Source: an uncultured Clostridia bacterium (GTDB lineage: Bacteria; Bacillota; Clostridia; Christensenellales; CAG-314). Taken from it: a stretch of 60,496 nucleotides of DNA. A program made the position numbers and the translations under genes. The stretch covers positions 1 through 60,496 of the forward strand of contig CANRFV010000009.1 in assembly GCA_947629985.1 (NCBI GenBank), read 5' to 3'. Positions 25,011-33,652 of the stretch are shown here, one piece after another (positions within the stretch are counted from its first letter, which is position 1; each line of letters opens with the position of its first letter). The notes under the pieces are model-generated. The model had not been told where the DNA came from and did not search any database. It saw nothing but the letters and a program-made list of their open reading frames with translations.

Positions 25011-26339
25011 ATGGTACACAAAAGGATACATCTCAACTCATTTCAGGTAATACTTATCGGATTTGCCCTGTTTATAGTGCTGGGCTCGCTGTTGTTGTTA
25101 CTGCCCGTCTCCACAAAGAGCCGACAGGTAACTCCGTATAATCAATGCCTGTTTACGGCGGTTTCCGCAATGTGCGTAACGGGGCTCGTCGTGGTGGATA
25201 CTGCGGCGCATTGGTCGGTATTCGGGCAGGTAATAATATTGCTGATGATACAAATCGGCGGTTTGGGCGTAATTACCGCAATGGCTTCGTTGATGTTGCT
25301 GTTCGACCGCAAACTGTCGCTTATGCAAAAGATAACCATGCAGGAAGCGGTTTCCGCCCCGAAAGTAGGCGGAGTCGTGCGCCTTACGGTGTTTGTTTTG
25401 GTAACGTCGTTGGTAATAGAAGCGGTCGGCGCAATAGCGATGTTGCCCACGTTCATAATAAATTTCGGCGCGCGCGGCATCTGGATGGCAATTTTCCACT
25501 CGGTATCGGCATTTTGCAACGCGGGGTTCGACATTATGGGCACCGCCGAAACCCAATTTGTATCGCTTACGGCTTTTGCCGGCAACGTTCCCGTAAACAT
25601 TACGGTAATGTTGCTAATTATGGTGGGTGGTATCGGCTTTTTGACGCTGGACGACATCAAAACCAACAAATGGCACGTCAAGCGTTACGGTTTGCAAACC
25701 AAGGTAGTTTTAATAACCACCGCAATTTTGATCGTCGTACCGTTTGTATACTTTTTCTTTGCGGAGTTTTCGTCGCTGCCCTTGGGACGGCGCATACTCG
25801 TCTCGCTGTTTCAATCGGTAACGCCGCGTACTGCGGGCTTTAACACGGTAGACTTAAATTCGCTAAGCGGTTCGGGGCGTACGCTTACGATAATACTTAT
25901 GCTTATCGGCGGTTCGCCCGGATCGACCGCAGGCGGAATAAAAACGACAACGTTCGCGCTTATTTTTGCCAACGCGCTGTCGGTATTCGGCAACCGCAAA
26001 GATACGCATATGTTGCGCCGCAACGTGGACGACCAAACGGTAAAGCGCGCAAACGCATTGTTGCTGATGTATTTGATGTTGTTTGTCGTGGGCGCCTGCG
26101 TAATAAGTCTTGCGGAAGGCTTGCCTATGGACGTGTGTCTGTTCGAAACGGCTTCGGCAATAGGCACGGTGGGGCTTACGTTGGGCATTACCACACAACT
26201 CGGCATACTGTCGCAAATCGTGCTTATGTTGCTTATGTTTGTCGGCAGAGTGGGCGGTTTGACCATTTTGTACGCCGCGTTGTCGGCGTCGCGCAAAGAT
26301 CTTACAAAATATCCTCAGGAAAAAATAGCAATAGGTTAA
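25011..26339 (+). CDS. ktrB: Potassium uptake channel subunit, TrkH/KtrB family
   Basis: A 442-residue membrane protein with about eight transmembrane helices and four half-pore (P-loop) motifs lining the filter: TAVSAMCVTGL, HSVSAFCNAGFD, QSVTPRTAGFN and ETASAIGTVGL. It carries K+ (with Na+ coupling in KtrB) and needs the cytosolic partner encoded 11 bases downstream. AAGGAA lies about ten bases before the ATG at 25011; another ATG at 25003 is out of frame. First gene of the ktrB-ktrA-peptide-kinase-regulator run. Confidence 0.95.
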   Translation: MVHKRIHLNSFQVILIGFALFIVLGSLLLLLPVSTKSRQVTPYNQCLFTAVSAMCVTGLVVVDTAAHWSVFGQVIILLMIQIGGLGVITAMASLMLLFDRKLSLMQKITMQEAVSAPKVGGVVRLTVFVLVTSLVIEAVGAIAMLPTFIINFGARGIWMAIFHSVSAFCNAGFDIMGTAETQFVSLTAFAGNVPVNITVMLLIMVGGIGFLTLDDIKTNKWHVKRYGLQTKVVLITTAILIVVPFVYFFFAEFSSLPLGRRILVSLFQSVTPRTAGFNTVDLNSLSGSGRTLTIILMLIGGSPGSTAGGIKTTTFALIFANALSVFGNRKDTHMLRRNVDDQTVKRANALLLMYLMLFVVGACVISLAEGLPMDVCLFETASAIGTVGLTLGITTQLGILSQIVLMLLMFVGRVGGLTILYAALSASRKDLTKYPQEKIAIG

Positions 26340-26349
26340 AGGAGTAATT

Positions 26350-26997
26350 ATGAAAACGGTTTTACTAATAGGTTTGGGCAGGTTCGGCAAGCACGTGGCG
26401 ATGGAATTGTACGGCTTGGGCTGCGAAGTAATGGCGGTAGACAAGGAAGAGGACAAAATAAACGATGTTTTGCCCTATCTTACGAGCGCGCAAATCGGCG
26501 ACAGCACCAAGGCGGACTTTCTCAAAACATTGGGCGTGCGCAATTTTGACGTGTGCATAGTTGCAATAAGCAACAATTTTCAAAGTTCGTTGGAAACCAC
26601 GGCGTTACTGCGCGAAATGGACGCTCAATACATCGTGGCTCGCGCCGAACGCGACGTGCAGGAAAAGTTTCTCAAACTAAGCGGCGCAAACGACGTCGTA
26701 TATCCCGAAAAGCAAATGGCAAAATGGACGGCAATACGGTTTGGGCTGGACAACGTTCTCGATTACGTCGAATTGGACGACAGCCACGCCATATTCGAAG
26801 TAAAAGTGCCCAAAATGTGGCTCAACAAAACCGTCGGCGAAATCGATATTCGCCGCAAATACAACATCAACATAATAGGACTTAAAAGCGACAACAAACT
26901 CAACGTCGAAATATCTCACGACACGCGGTTGACAACCGACGTAACGCTTTTGGTAGTGGGGGAATACCGCGCATTGCAAAAGTGTTTCAAATTGTAA
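26350..26997 (+). CDS. ktrA: Potassium uptake regulatory subunit, TrkA/KtrA family
   Basis: A 215-residue RCK protein. The N-terminal Rossmann domain has the nucleotide motif LIGLGRFGKHVAMEL and the acidic VDKEED that binds the ribose; the C-terminal RCK_C domain follows from about residue 135. It forms a ring under the KtrB dimer and gates it by ATP/ADP binding, and in relatives by c-di-AMP. AAAGGAG precedes the ATG. Confidence 0.95.
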   Translation: MKTVLLIGLGRFGKHVAMELYGLGCEVMAVDKEEDKINDVLPYLTSAQIGDSTKADFLKTLGVRNFDVCIVAISNNFQSSLETTALLREMDAQYIVARAERDVQEKFLKLSGANDVVYPEKQMAKWTAIRFGLDNVLDYVELDDSHAIFEVKVPKMWLNKTVGEIDIRRKYNINIIGLKSDNKLNVEISHDTRLTTDVTLLVVGEYRALQKCFKL

Positions 26998-27012
26998 CGG
27001 GAGAACTATGTT

Positions 27013-27159
27013 ATGTATATAATTATTCCGCTTTTGATAGTTATCGGCGTAATAGGCTATATTGTGGCGGTCAATTACGATCGATTTGGGCAACAAACCA
27101 AAAAAGACAGGCGCAAACACAAAAACGACGAGCGCCAAAACGCCGACAAAAATAAATAA
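27013..27159 (+). CDS. Unannotated 48-residue single-pass membrane peptide
   Basis: Residues 2-20 form one hydrophobic helix (YIIIPLLIVIGVIGYIVAV), then a strongly basic, Lys/Arg-rich tail ending NADKNK. Positive charge after the helix predicts N-out/C-in. GGGAGA (26999-27004) lies nine bases before the ATG, and the gene starts 15 bases after ktrA. I know no family for it. Small peptides such as KdpF stabilise K+ pumps, so a Ktr or kinase accessory subunit is plausible inference. Confidence 0.7.
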   Translation: MYIIIPLLIVIGVIGYIVAVNYDRFGQQTKKDRRKHKNDERQNADKNK

Positions 27160-27179
27160 TAGTTTTTCTTTAATATGTG

Positions 27180-27188
27180 TGTTATAAT
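27180..27188 (+). promoter_or_regulatory. Extended -10 promoter before the KdpD-like kinase
   Basis: TGTTATAAT (27180-27188) is a perfect extended -10 box without a good -35. It would give the two-component genes their own transcription start inside the operon, with a leader of about 12 bases. Confidence 0.5.
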
Positions 27189-27206
27189 AAAGCACGGGAG
27201 GGCTTT

Positions 27207-29162
27207 ATGCAAAAAAACGACTTTCAGGAACACATATTGGTTTGTTTGTCCTCTTCGCCGTCCAACGGCAAAATAATCGAAACCGCGGCAAAAATGGTAA
27301 AAGCGTTCGGCGGCAATTTTACCGCGCTGTATGTAAAAACCACCAACGACGCCAAGATGTCCGACGACGACCGCCGGCGTTTGCAAAACAACATCGCTCT
27401 GGCGGAAGGCTTGGGCGCTGCGGTAACCACCGTTTACGGCGACGACGTAAGTTACCAGATTGCGGAATTTGCGCGCCTTTCGCGCGTTACCAAGATAGTA
27501 ATAGGGCGCAGCAGCGTAAAAAGACGTCATTTTTGGAGTAAACCCACCCTTACCGAACAACTGTCCGCTGTTGCGCCGGATATCGACATACATATAATAC
27601 CCGATGCGGCGGCAGAAACAAAATACGTCAGGCACAAATCCGAATTTACGCGTAAGTTGTTGCCCAATTGGAAAGACATCTTGGCAACAGTTGCGGTTTT
27701 GGCTGTGGCAACGGCAATAGGGTACTTGTTTCACGTACTCAAAATTTCCGAAGCCAACATCATTACGGTATATATTCTCGGCGTACTGCTGACGTCGCTG
27801 TTTACTCAAAATTATATCTGCAACGTAGTCGGAGCGATCGCAAGCGTTATCATATTCAATATTTTGTTTGTCGAACCGCTGTTTTCACTGCGCGTCAACA
27901 AGGACGCATACGTAACGTTTGCAATAATGTTCGTCGCTTCGCTCATTACCGCAACCCTTGCCAACCGCTTGCAAACAAACGCTCGTCAATCAGCGCGGTC
28001 GGCGTACCGCACAAAGGTACTGTTTGATACCAACCGTCTGTTGCAAAGCGAAAAAAACAGCCGTCAGGTGCTGTGCATTGCCGCAAAGCAAATAGGAAAT
28101 TTGATGGATCGCGACGTCGTGGCATATCACACAAGCGGCGGCGCGGCTACAGAGCGGCAGCTTTTCCCGTCGCACGGTTCGCAACTCAGCGCAAGCGACT
28201 TTGCGAACGAAGATCAAATTACCCAATGGTTGTTTAGCGGCAGTTATGTCGGCGACAACATTGTTGCGTACAACGGCTGTAAGTATTATTTTGTGGGCAT
28301 GCAGGGCAATATTTACGGCGTTTTGGGCATAAGAGACGAATCGGGGCGTCTCGATTCGTTGGAAAACAGCATAATTCAGTCGGTTATAGGCGAGTGCGCC
28401 TTGGCAATAGACAATATTCGCAACGCCGAAGAAAAGGAATCTTCCGCATTGCTTGCCAAGCAAGAGCAGGTTAGGGTCAACTTGTTGCGTACCATTTCGC
28501 ACGATCTGCGTACGCCGCTTACCTCCATTTCGGGCAACGCCGACTATCTGCTCAATTCCGGTTGCGATCTCGACGAAAGCGTCCGCAAGCAAATTTACAC
28601 GGATATTTACGACGATTCGATGTGGCTGGTGTCTTTGGTGGAAAATTTGCTGTCCGTAACCCGTTTTGAAAACGGCAAAGCGGACATGCATCTTACCTGC
28701 GAACTTGCCGAAGACATCATCGACGAAACATTGCGCCACGTAAACAGGCGCGCGGTAAATCACCACATACGCAGTCAAGTCGACGACAAACTGCTTATGG
28801 CGCGCGTGGATACGCGGCTTATTTTGCAAGTGCTTGCCAATCTGATAGACAATGCCATCAAATACACGCCCGACGGCAGCGATATTACCGTTTCCGCTGT
28901 GCGCGACGGCGACTTTGTGCGTTTTTCCGTTGCGGATAACGGCGCGGGCATACCCGACGAATTGAAGGAAAAAGTGTTTGAAATGTTTTATACGGGCAAC
29001 GTCGCGCTTGCCGACAGCAGGCGCAGTATGGGTTTGGGGCTTGCGCTGTGCAAAACCATAGTAAACGCCCACGGCGGCGAAATTACCGTAGTGGACAATG
29101 TTCCGCACGGGGCTGTTTTTACATTTACGGTTCCGTTCGGGGAGGTTGTAATAAATGAATAA
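27207..29162 (+). CDS. KdpD-like sensor histidine kinase lacking the KdpD N-terminal ATPase domain
   Basis: A 651-residue kinase. A universal-stress-like domain (about 1-135, HILVCLSSSPSNGKIIETAAKM...) begins the protein. Four transmembrane helices of the DUF4118 type lie at about 150-240, a GAF-like region at 270-400, and a DHp domain has phospho-acceptor His432 (TISHDLRTPL). The ATPase domain has NLIDNAIKYTPDG, DNGAGIP and GLGLALCKTIV. Full-length KdpD (about 900 residues) has an extra N-terminal Walker-type domain that is missing here. GGGAGGGC precedes the ATG at 27207. It probably senses K+ or osmotic state for the adjacent transporter. Confidence 0.9.
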   Translation: MQKNDFQEHILVCLSSSPSNGKIIETAAKMVKAFGGNFTALYVKTTNDAKMSDDDRRRLQNNIALAEGLGAAVTTVYGDDVSYQIAEFARLSRVTKIVIGRSSVKRRHFWSKPTLTEQLSAVAPDIDIHIIPDAAAETKYVRHKSEFTRKLLPNWKDILATVAVLAVATAIGYLFHVLKISEANIITVYILGVLLTSLFTQNYICNVVGAIASVIIFNILFVEPLFSLRVNKDAYVTFAIMFVASLITATLANRLQTNARQSARSAYRTKVLFDTNRLLQSEKNSRQVLCIAAKQIGNLMDRDVVAYHTSGGAATERQLFPSHGSQLSASDFANEDQITQWLFSGSYVGDNIVAYNGCKYYFVGMQGNIYGVLGIRDESGRLDSLENSIIQSVIGECALAIDNIRNAEEKESSALLAKQEQVRVNLLRTISHDLRTPLTSISGNADYLLNSGCDLDESVRKQIYTDIYDDSMWLVSLVENLLSVTRFENGKADMHLTCELAEDIIDETLRHVNRRAVNHHIRSQVDDKLLMARVDTRLILQVLANLIDNAIKYTPDGSDITVSAVRDGDFVRFSVADNGAGIPDELKEKVFEMFYTGNVALADSRRSMGLGLALCKTIVNAHGGEITVVDNVPHGAVFTFTVPFGEVVINE

Positions 29163-29844
29163 AGACCTTATTTTGGTGGTGGAAGACGACGCGTCCGTGC
29201 GCAACCTTATAACGACCACGCTCAAAACAAACAATTACAAATATGTAACCGCCGACAGCGGCGCGGGCGCAATTTCCGCCGCGGCAACGCACAATCCCGC
29301 AATAGTGTTGTTGGATCTGGGCTTGCCCGATATCGACGGAGTGCAAGTTATCAACCAAATACGCAGTTGGTCGAGTATGCCCATAGTGGTGGTAAGCGCG
29401 CGCGGCGACGACAGCGACAAAATTCTCGCTTTGGACGCAGGCGCGGACGATTATATTACAAAACCGTTTTCCGTTGCGGAATTGCTTGCGCGCATACGCG
29501 TAATGCAACGCCGTATCAACGTCAGCGGTCAGGAAGAATCGCCCGTATTCGTAAACGGCGCGTTGACGATAGATTACGCCGCGGGTTGCGCCTATCTCGA
29601 CGGCGAAGAAATGCGCCTTACCCCCATCGAATACAAATTGCTGTGCCTGTTGGCGCACAACGTAGGCAAGGTGCTTACTCACACCTACATAACGCAAAAA
29701 GTGTGGGGCAGCAGTTGGGAAAACGACATTGCGTCTTTGCGCGTTTTTATGGCAACGTTGCGTAAAAAATTGGAAAACGGCAGCAAACAGGAGTTTATTC
29801 AGACCCACGTCGGAATAGGTTACCGAATGAACAAAGTGGATTGA
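29155..29844 (+). CDS. KdpE-like OmpR-family response regulator
   Basis: A 229-residue regulator. Its receiver domain has acidic pocket E10-D11-D12, phospho-acceptor Asp54 (LLDLGLPD), and KPF. The winged-helix OmpR/PhoB DNA-binding domain follows (LTPIEYKLLCLLAHNVGKVLTH, GIGYRM). It overlaps the kinase gene by eight bases, so it is its cognate partner. Likely targets are the ktr genes, as no kdpFABC is present in the window. Confidence 0.95.
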   Translation: MNKDLILVVEDDASVRNLITTTLKTNNYKYVTADSGAGAISAAATHNPAIVLLDLGLPDIDGVQVINQIRSWSSMPIVVVSARGDDSDKILALDAGADDYITKPFSVAELLARIRVMQRRINVSGQEESPVFVNGALTIDYAAGCAYLDGEEMRLTPIEYKLLCLLAHNVGKVLTHTYITQKVWGSSWENDIASLRVFMATLRKKLENGSKQEFIQTHVGIGYRMNKVD

Positions 29845-30084
29845 CGTCATATTTGCGCGCGCCTACAAACAACGGCTATCGGCGGTAAAAACACGCACAC
29901 AACCGTTGCATGTTATATTGCGCAAGGCAATACCATCCGCGTACAACATTTCGATTTTCGCAATTGCGGCGCCTGCGTTTGCTTAAACCCGTTTGGGCGA
30001 CGTTGCGCAGTTGGGCAGGGCAATCGGCTGTCCGACTTGTCGCCGCACGCAACAGCGTCGCGAATGTATCATATAATATAAAAA
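29845..30084. other. Spacer after the potassium module
   Basis: No gene, strong promoter or repeat seen. A TATAAT at about 30072 lies in an AT-rich patch just before the terminator hairpin and lacks a convincing -35. Confidence 0.3.
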
Positions 30085-30134
30085 TGTGCCCGTAACCATA
30101 CCGCATTGCAATGCGTATTTGTTACGGGCATTTT
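30085..30134. terminator. Long bidirectional terminator
   Basis: GCCCGTAAC (30088-30096) pairs with GTTACGGGC (30121-30129), and the inner CGCATTGCAATGCG is itself palindromic. A-run and T-run flank it. It separates the regulator gene (plus) from the converging gene ending at 30170. Confidence 0.85.
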
Positions 30135-30169
30135 GACAACATTGGTCTATCGCAAATTTTTCGGCAATA

Positions 30170-30469
30170 TCAGTCGTCGATCGCTTCCAGCAAAAAACTC
30201 ACCGGGCGAAAGCCGTCGTTGCAACTCAGCATTGCCGACTTGGGATTTTTCATCCACTCCCCGTAAAATTTTCCGCCGCCCGCAAGCAACTGCTCCACAA
30301 AGGGTAGCAACGTTTGCCAAGCGCTGTCGCACATTCCGTCGGGACGCTCGCCGTGGGTGTAAAATATTTGTCCCGTGCGCATATTGCAGGGTATTTCCTG
30401 CGGCAGTTCGTATTCTTTTTGCAAATCGGCGTAGTGCGCCTTTTTCATTACGGTAATTCTTACTTTCAT
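30170..30469 (-). CDS. TIGR04076-family protein
   Basis: A 99-residue cytosolic protein of unknown function. I recognise the family pattern: an opening VRITV strand, a Cys in IPCNMRTGQIF, the block ERPDGMCDSAWQTLLPFV, and the end LSCNDGFRPVSFLLEAI. Conserved cysteines suggest metal or cofactor binding, but no activity is established. The ATG at 30469 has GGGAG upstream; the frame stays open further upstream but without support. Single-gene transcript. Confidence 0.75.
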   Translation of the reverse strand: MKVRITVMKKAHYADLQKEYELPQEIPCNMRTGQIFYTHGERPDGMCDSAWQTLLPFVEQLLAGGGKFYGEWMKNPKSAMLSCNDGFRPVSFLLEAIDD

Positions 30470-30547
30470 TGTCGTCTCCCGCACTTGATTATACCGCGGT
30501 AGCGCAATTTTTGCAACAAGTCGCGTTTGGACAATTTTATTTTTATG

Positions 30548-30577
30548 TTGACTTGAACATTCGCCCTGGTTTATAAT
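30548..30577 (+). promoter_or_regulatory. Promoter of the DUF2974 hydrolase gene
   Basis: TTGACT (30548-30553), an 18-base spacer and TATAAT (30572-30577). The start codon follows 15 bases later, so the leader is very short. Confidence 0.7.
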
Positions 30578-30592
30578 GTTGCCAGGTAGATT

Positions 30593-31693
30593 ATGGATAT
30601 AGTCAAATATGTGCGGAAGTATCAATCGGATTTTTCAAAACGTCCCTTAAACCAAGCAGACAGTCTTATTCTTTGCGAACTGTCCTATCTCAATTTCAAC
30701 CGCTCGGTTGCGGGATCTCCGCGCAAAACGTTGCGGCAGTTGATAGCGTCGGAAAGCGAATCTTTAATTACGGACACGCTTTTGCCGCAAAAGAACGCTC
30801 GTTTGCTCAAAGCGATAGAATCGAGCAAACGCTTTGCCGATGTAAAAGTGGGCTTTTTCCGTCAGCGCAACAATCGCACGACAACGCGTTTCGCCGCGGT
30901 AACGTTTGTGTTGCCCGACGGTACGGCGTACGTTGCCTTTCGCGGTACGGACATAACCTTACTTGGTTGGAAAGAAGATTTCAATATGGCTTGCTACAAT
31001 ACTGTTCCGTCTCAGCCGCTGTCTCAACGGTATTTGTGCTATGTCGCAAGCAAACTCGACGGTAATATTATCGTCGGCGGACACAGCAAAGGCGGAAATC
31101 TTGCCGTATATGCCGCGGCATACGCTTCCGAAGACGTGCAAAAGCGTATCGTAGCCGTGTACAATCACGACGGACCGGGCTTTAACCGCGACATTTATTC
31201 CCAATCGGGTTACAAAGCGGTAAGCGATCGCATTTACAAAACCGTCCCACACGATTCCGTTATCGGAATGTTGCTCGCAATCGACTCCAATTACAACGTA
31301 GTGGAGTGCCGCAGCGTATCGGTTGCGCAACACGATCCCTTCAATTGGAACGTAACAGACGAACACGGATTCAAAATTCTGCCCAAAACAACGGAAATTT
31401 CGCAAATAACCGATAGGGCAATGCGCAGATGGCTGGACGAAATGGACGTTCCCTCTCGCCGCAGATTTGTAAATGCTCTGTTCAAGATCGTTTACGGCAG
31501 CGGGGCGACTACCGTGTTGGAATTGCGCAAACATCCCGCCTCTCGCGTAAAGGGAATGAAACAAGCGTACGACGCATTACCCCCACAAGACAAAAAGTTG
31601 CTCGCTATGTACGGCAAAGAACTCATCGCCCTGTGGTTCAAAGTGCTGTTCAATCGTCCGTACATCGGCAAAAAGCCCGTTTCGTCCGAGTAA
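30593..31693 (+). CDS. Mbeg1-like (DUF2974) alpha/beta-hydrolase
   Basis: A 366-residue lipase-like protein. The nucleophile elbow GGHSKGGNLA, the strand VAFRGTD ahead of it, and a downstream YNHDGPGF are the family marks. No signal peptide. The substrate is unknown, with lipids or esters most likely. AGGTAG precedes the ATG. A decayed copy of the first third of this gene lies 100-380 bases downstream, so the locus was once a tandem duplication. Confidence 0.85.
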   Translation: MDIVKYVRKYQSDFSKRPLNQADSLILCELSYLNFNRSVAGSPRKTLRQLIASESESLITDTLLPQKNARLLKAIESSKRFADVKVGFFRQRNNRTTTRFAAVTFVLPDGTAYVAFRGTDITLLGWKEDFNMACYNTVPSQPLSQRYLCYVASKLDGNIIVGGHSKGGNLAVYAAAYASEDVQKRIVAVYNHDGPGFNRDIYSQSGYKAVSDRIYKTVPHDSVIGMLLAIDSNYNVVECRSVSVAQHDPFNWNVTDEHGFKILPKTTEISQITDRAMRRWLDEMDVPSRRRFVNALFKIVYGSGATTVLELRKHPASRVKGMKQAYDALPPQDKKLLAMYGKELIALWFKVLFNRPYIGKKPVSSE

Positions 31694-31744
31694 CGGTTCG
31701 ACTGCGTTTGCAACAGAGCAAAACATAAATTTATCATCTCAAAT

Positions 31745-31775
31745 GCGGTTGCGTAAATGCGTAGCCGCGTTTTTT
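31745..31775 (+). terminator. Terminator after the DUF2974 hydrolase gene
   Basis: GCGGTTGCG (31745-31753) pairs with CGTAGCCGC (31760-31768) with two G:T pairs, then GTTTTTT. Confidence 0.7.
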
Positions 31776-31794
31776 ACGCTTTTCAAATTTTTGA

Positions 31795-32070
31795 CGGGAT
31801 ATGCTCATATGTGTCGCAACCAACGCGATCGCTCGGCAATTGCGCATGTTTTCGTTTTGGAATGTAATACCGCTTACTTACAGGTTATTTTGTCCCGCGG
31901 CAAAACGTTGCGGCAGTTGATAGCGTCGTAACGCGAATTTTTATACGTATGCGTTTTTGCCCCAAAAGAATGCTCGCCTGCTCAAAGCAATCGCAACAAG
32001 CAAACGCTTTGCCGATGTAAAGCGGGCGCTTTCCGTCAGCGTAACAATCGCACGCAAGCGTTTAGCCGAT
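31795..32070 (+). pseudogene. Decayed partial copy of the DUF2974 hydrolase gene
   Basis: This stretch aligns with about 30593-30895 of the intact gene. The blocks around 31900-31928 and 32000-32020 are nearly identical to the parent around 30722-30750 and 30826-30846. Between them are indels, and a TAA stands right after the codons for LRQLIAS. Only the 5' third of the gene is represented. The remaining spacer to 32180 holds nothing else. Confidence 0.85.
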
Positions 32071-32180
32071 AGCCCGATATTTTTACGCCATTTTCGCCGA
32101 GTTTTGTCGTTTGCGCTTTGCATGGCGCACGGCAACGCATTTATTTATGTAATATACTTTCAATATCTTATGTTATTATC

Positions 32181-32209
32181 TTGCATTGTGCGGTAAAATT
32201 TGTTAAAAT
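32181..32209 (+). promoter_or_regulatory. rarA promoter placing the start site at or near the ATG
   Basis: TTGCAT (32181-32186), a 17-base spacer and TAAAAT (32204-32209). The first base of the rarA ATG is seven bases after the -10, so the mRNA may be leaderless. Confidence 0.6.
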
Positions 32210-32215
32210 AATATC

Positions 32216-33583
32216 ATGCCGCAATATGAACAAAACTCAATATTTCAGGAAGAAAAGACGTCTAACATACCTTTGGCGGAGCGTATGCGCCCCAAGGTTT
32301 TGTCCGAATTTATCGGTCAGCAACACATAATATTCGACGGTTCGTTGCTTTGCCGTGCAATCAAAGCGGACAAATTGGGCAGTTGTATTTTTTGGGGTGC
32401 GCCGGGCACGGGCAAAACGTCCCTTGCCAACGTTATCGCCAATACGACGGGCAGCCATTTCGAAAAGTTGAACGCCGTAAGCAGCGGCGTTGCCGACGCC
32501 AAAAAGATCATCGACGACGCTACCCGCCGTTTTAACGCTTACGGGCAAAAAACCTATTTGCTGTTGGACGAATGTCATAGGTGGAACAAGGCGCAAAGCG
32601 ACTGTATGTTGCCCGCCATCGAAAAAGGTTATGTAACGTTTATAGGTTCCACAACGGAAAATCCTTACGTGTCGATGACTCGCGCGATAGTTTCGCGTTG
32701 CCGCGTATTCGAATTTCTGCCCCTTACCAAACAGGATATTATTCAGGGGCTCAACTCCGCATTACAGCGCGACCCCGTGTTGTCTCGCCGCAAAATAATC
32801 GTAGACGACGACGCAATGGAGTACATAGCCGAAACGGCGTCGGGCGATTTGCGCAACGCCTACAACGCGTTGGAACTTGCCGTTATCACAACCGACGTGC
32901 AGTCGGACGGCGCAGTACACGTAACAAGGCTTATCGCGTCGCAATCTATGCAAAAAAAGGCGCTGTCGGTCGATACGGGGATGTATTACGATATGATCAG
33001 CGCGTTTATCAAAAGTATGCGCGGCAGCGATCCCAACGCGGCAATGTTTTGGTTCGAACGCCTGTTGGAAGCGGGCACCGACCCGTTGTTGCTTGCCCGT
33101 CGCATTGTCATTCACGCCGCGGAAGACGTGGGACTTGCCGATCCGCAGGCATTGGTGGTGGCTACCGCCGCGCTTACGGCATTTCAAAACATAGGTTTGC
33201 CCGAAGGTCGTATTCCGTTGACCGAAGCGATATTGTATATATGCAACTGTCCCAAGTCCAACAGTGTGGTCAACACGCTGTATGCGGCGGAAAGCAGTGC
33301 CAAACAGCATCCTACGGCGCGCGTGCCGCGGTATCTGATGGACGAAAATCACCCGCGCGATACCGAAACGCTCGACGGCACTCCCTACAAATATCCGCAC
33401 AATTACGGCGGTTGGGTAGAGCAGCAATATTTGCCCGACGAGATAAAGGACGACGTGTATTACGTTCCCATCGGCAACGGACAAGACACAGGTTGCCGCC
33501 AGCCGAAGGGCAAAAAAGATTACGCCAAACAGCAAGTACCCAACAAGTGGTTCGAACACGACGACGGCTCGGACGGCAAATAG
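32216..33583 (+). CDS. rarA: Replication-associated recombination protein RarA
   Basis: A 455-residue AAA+ ATPase that acts at stalled replication forks. Walker A is GAPGTGKTSL; Walker B is LLLDECHRWN, where the usual DEIHRF reads DECHRW; sensor 1 is IGSTTENP. The conserved opening PLAERMRPKVLSEFIGQQH begins at residue 19, after a short N-terminal extension. The C-terminal tetramerisation domain ends with HNYGGWVEQQYLPD. No ribosome-binding site precedes the ATG. Confidence 0.93.
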   Translation: MPQYEQNSIFQEEKTSNIPLAERMRPKVLSEFIGQQHIIFDGSLLCRAIKADKLGSCIFWGAPGTGKTSLANVIANTTGSHFEKLNAVSSGVADAKKIIDDATRRFNAYGQKTYLLLDECHRWNKAQSDCMLPAIEKGYVTFIGSTTENPYVSMTRAIVSRCRVFEFLPLTKQDIIQGLNSALQRDPVLSRRKIIVDDDAMEYIAETASGDLRNAYNALELAVITTDVQSDGAVHVTRLIASQSMQKKALSVDTGMYYDMISAFIKSMRGSDPNAAMFWFERLLEAGTDPLLLARRIVIHAAEDVGLADPQALVVATAALTAFQNIGLPEGRIPLTEAILYICNCPKSNSVVNTLYAAESSAKQHPTARVPRYLMDENHPRDTETLDGTPYKYPHNYGGWVEQQYLPDEIKDDVYYVPIGNGQDTGCRQPKGKKDYAKQQVPNKWFEHDDGSDGK

Positions 33584-33652
33584 TTATTGCATTGTCTCCG
33601 CACCTGTCGCACAGGTAAAATATTTCTAAAATCAAAGCAAAAGGGAGCGTTT

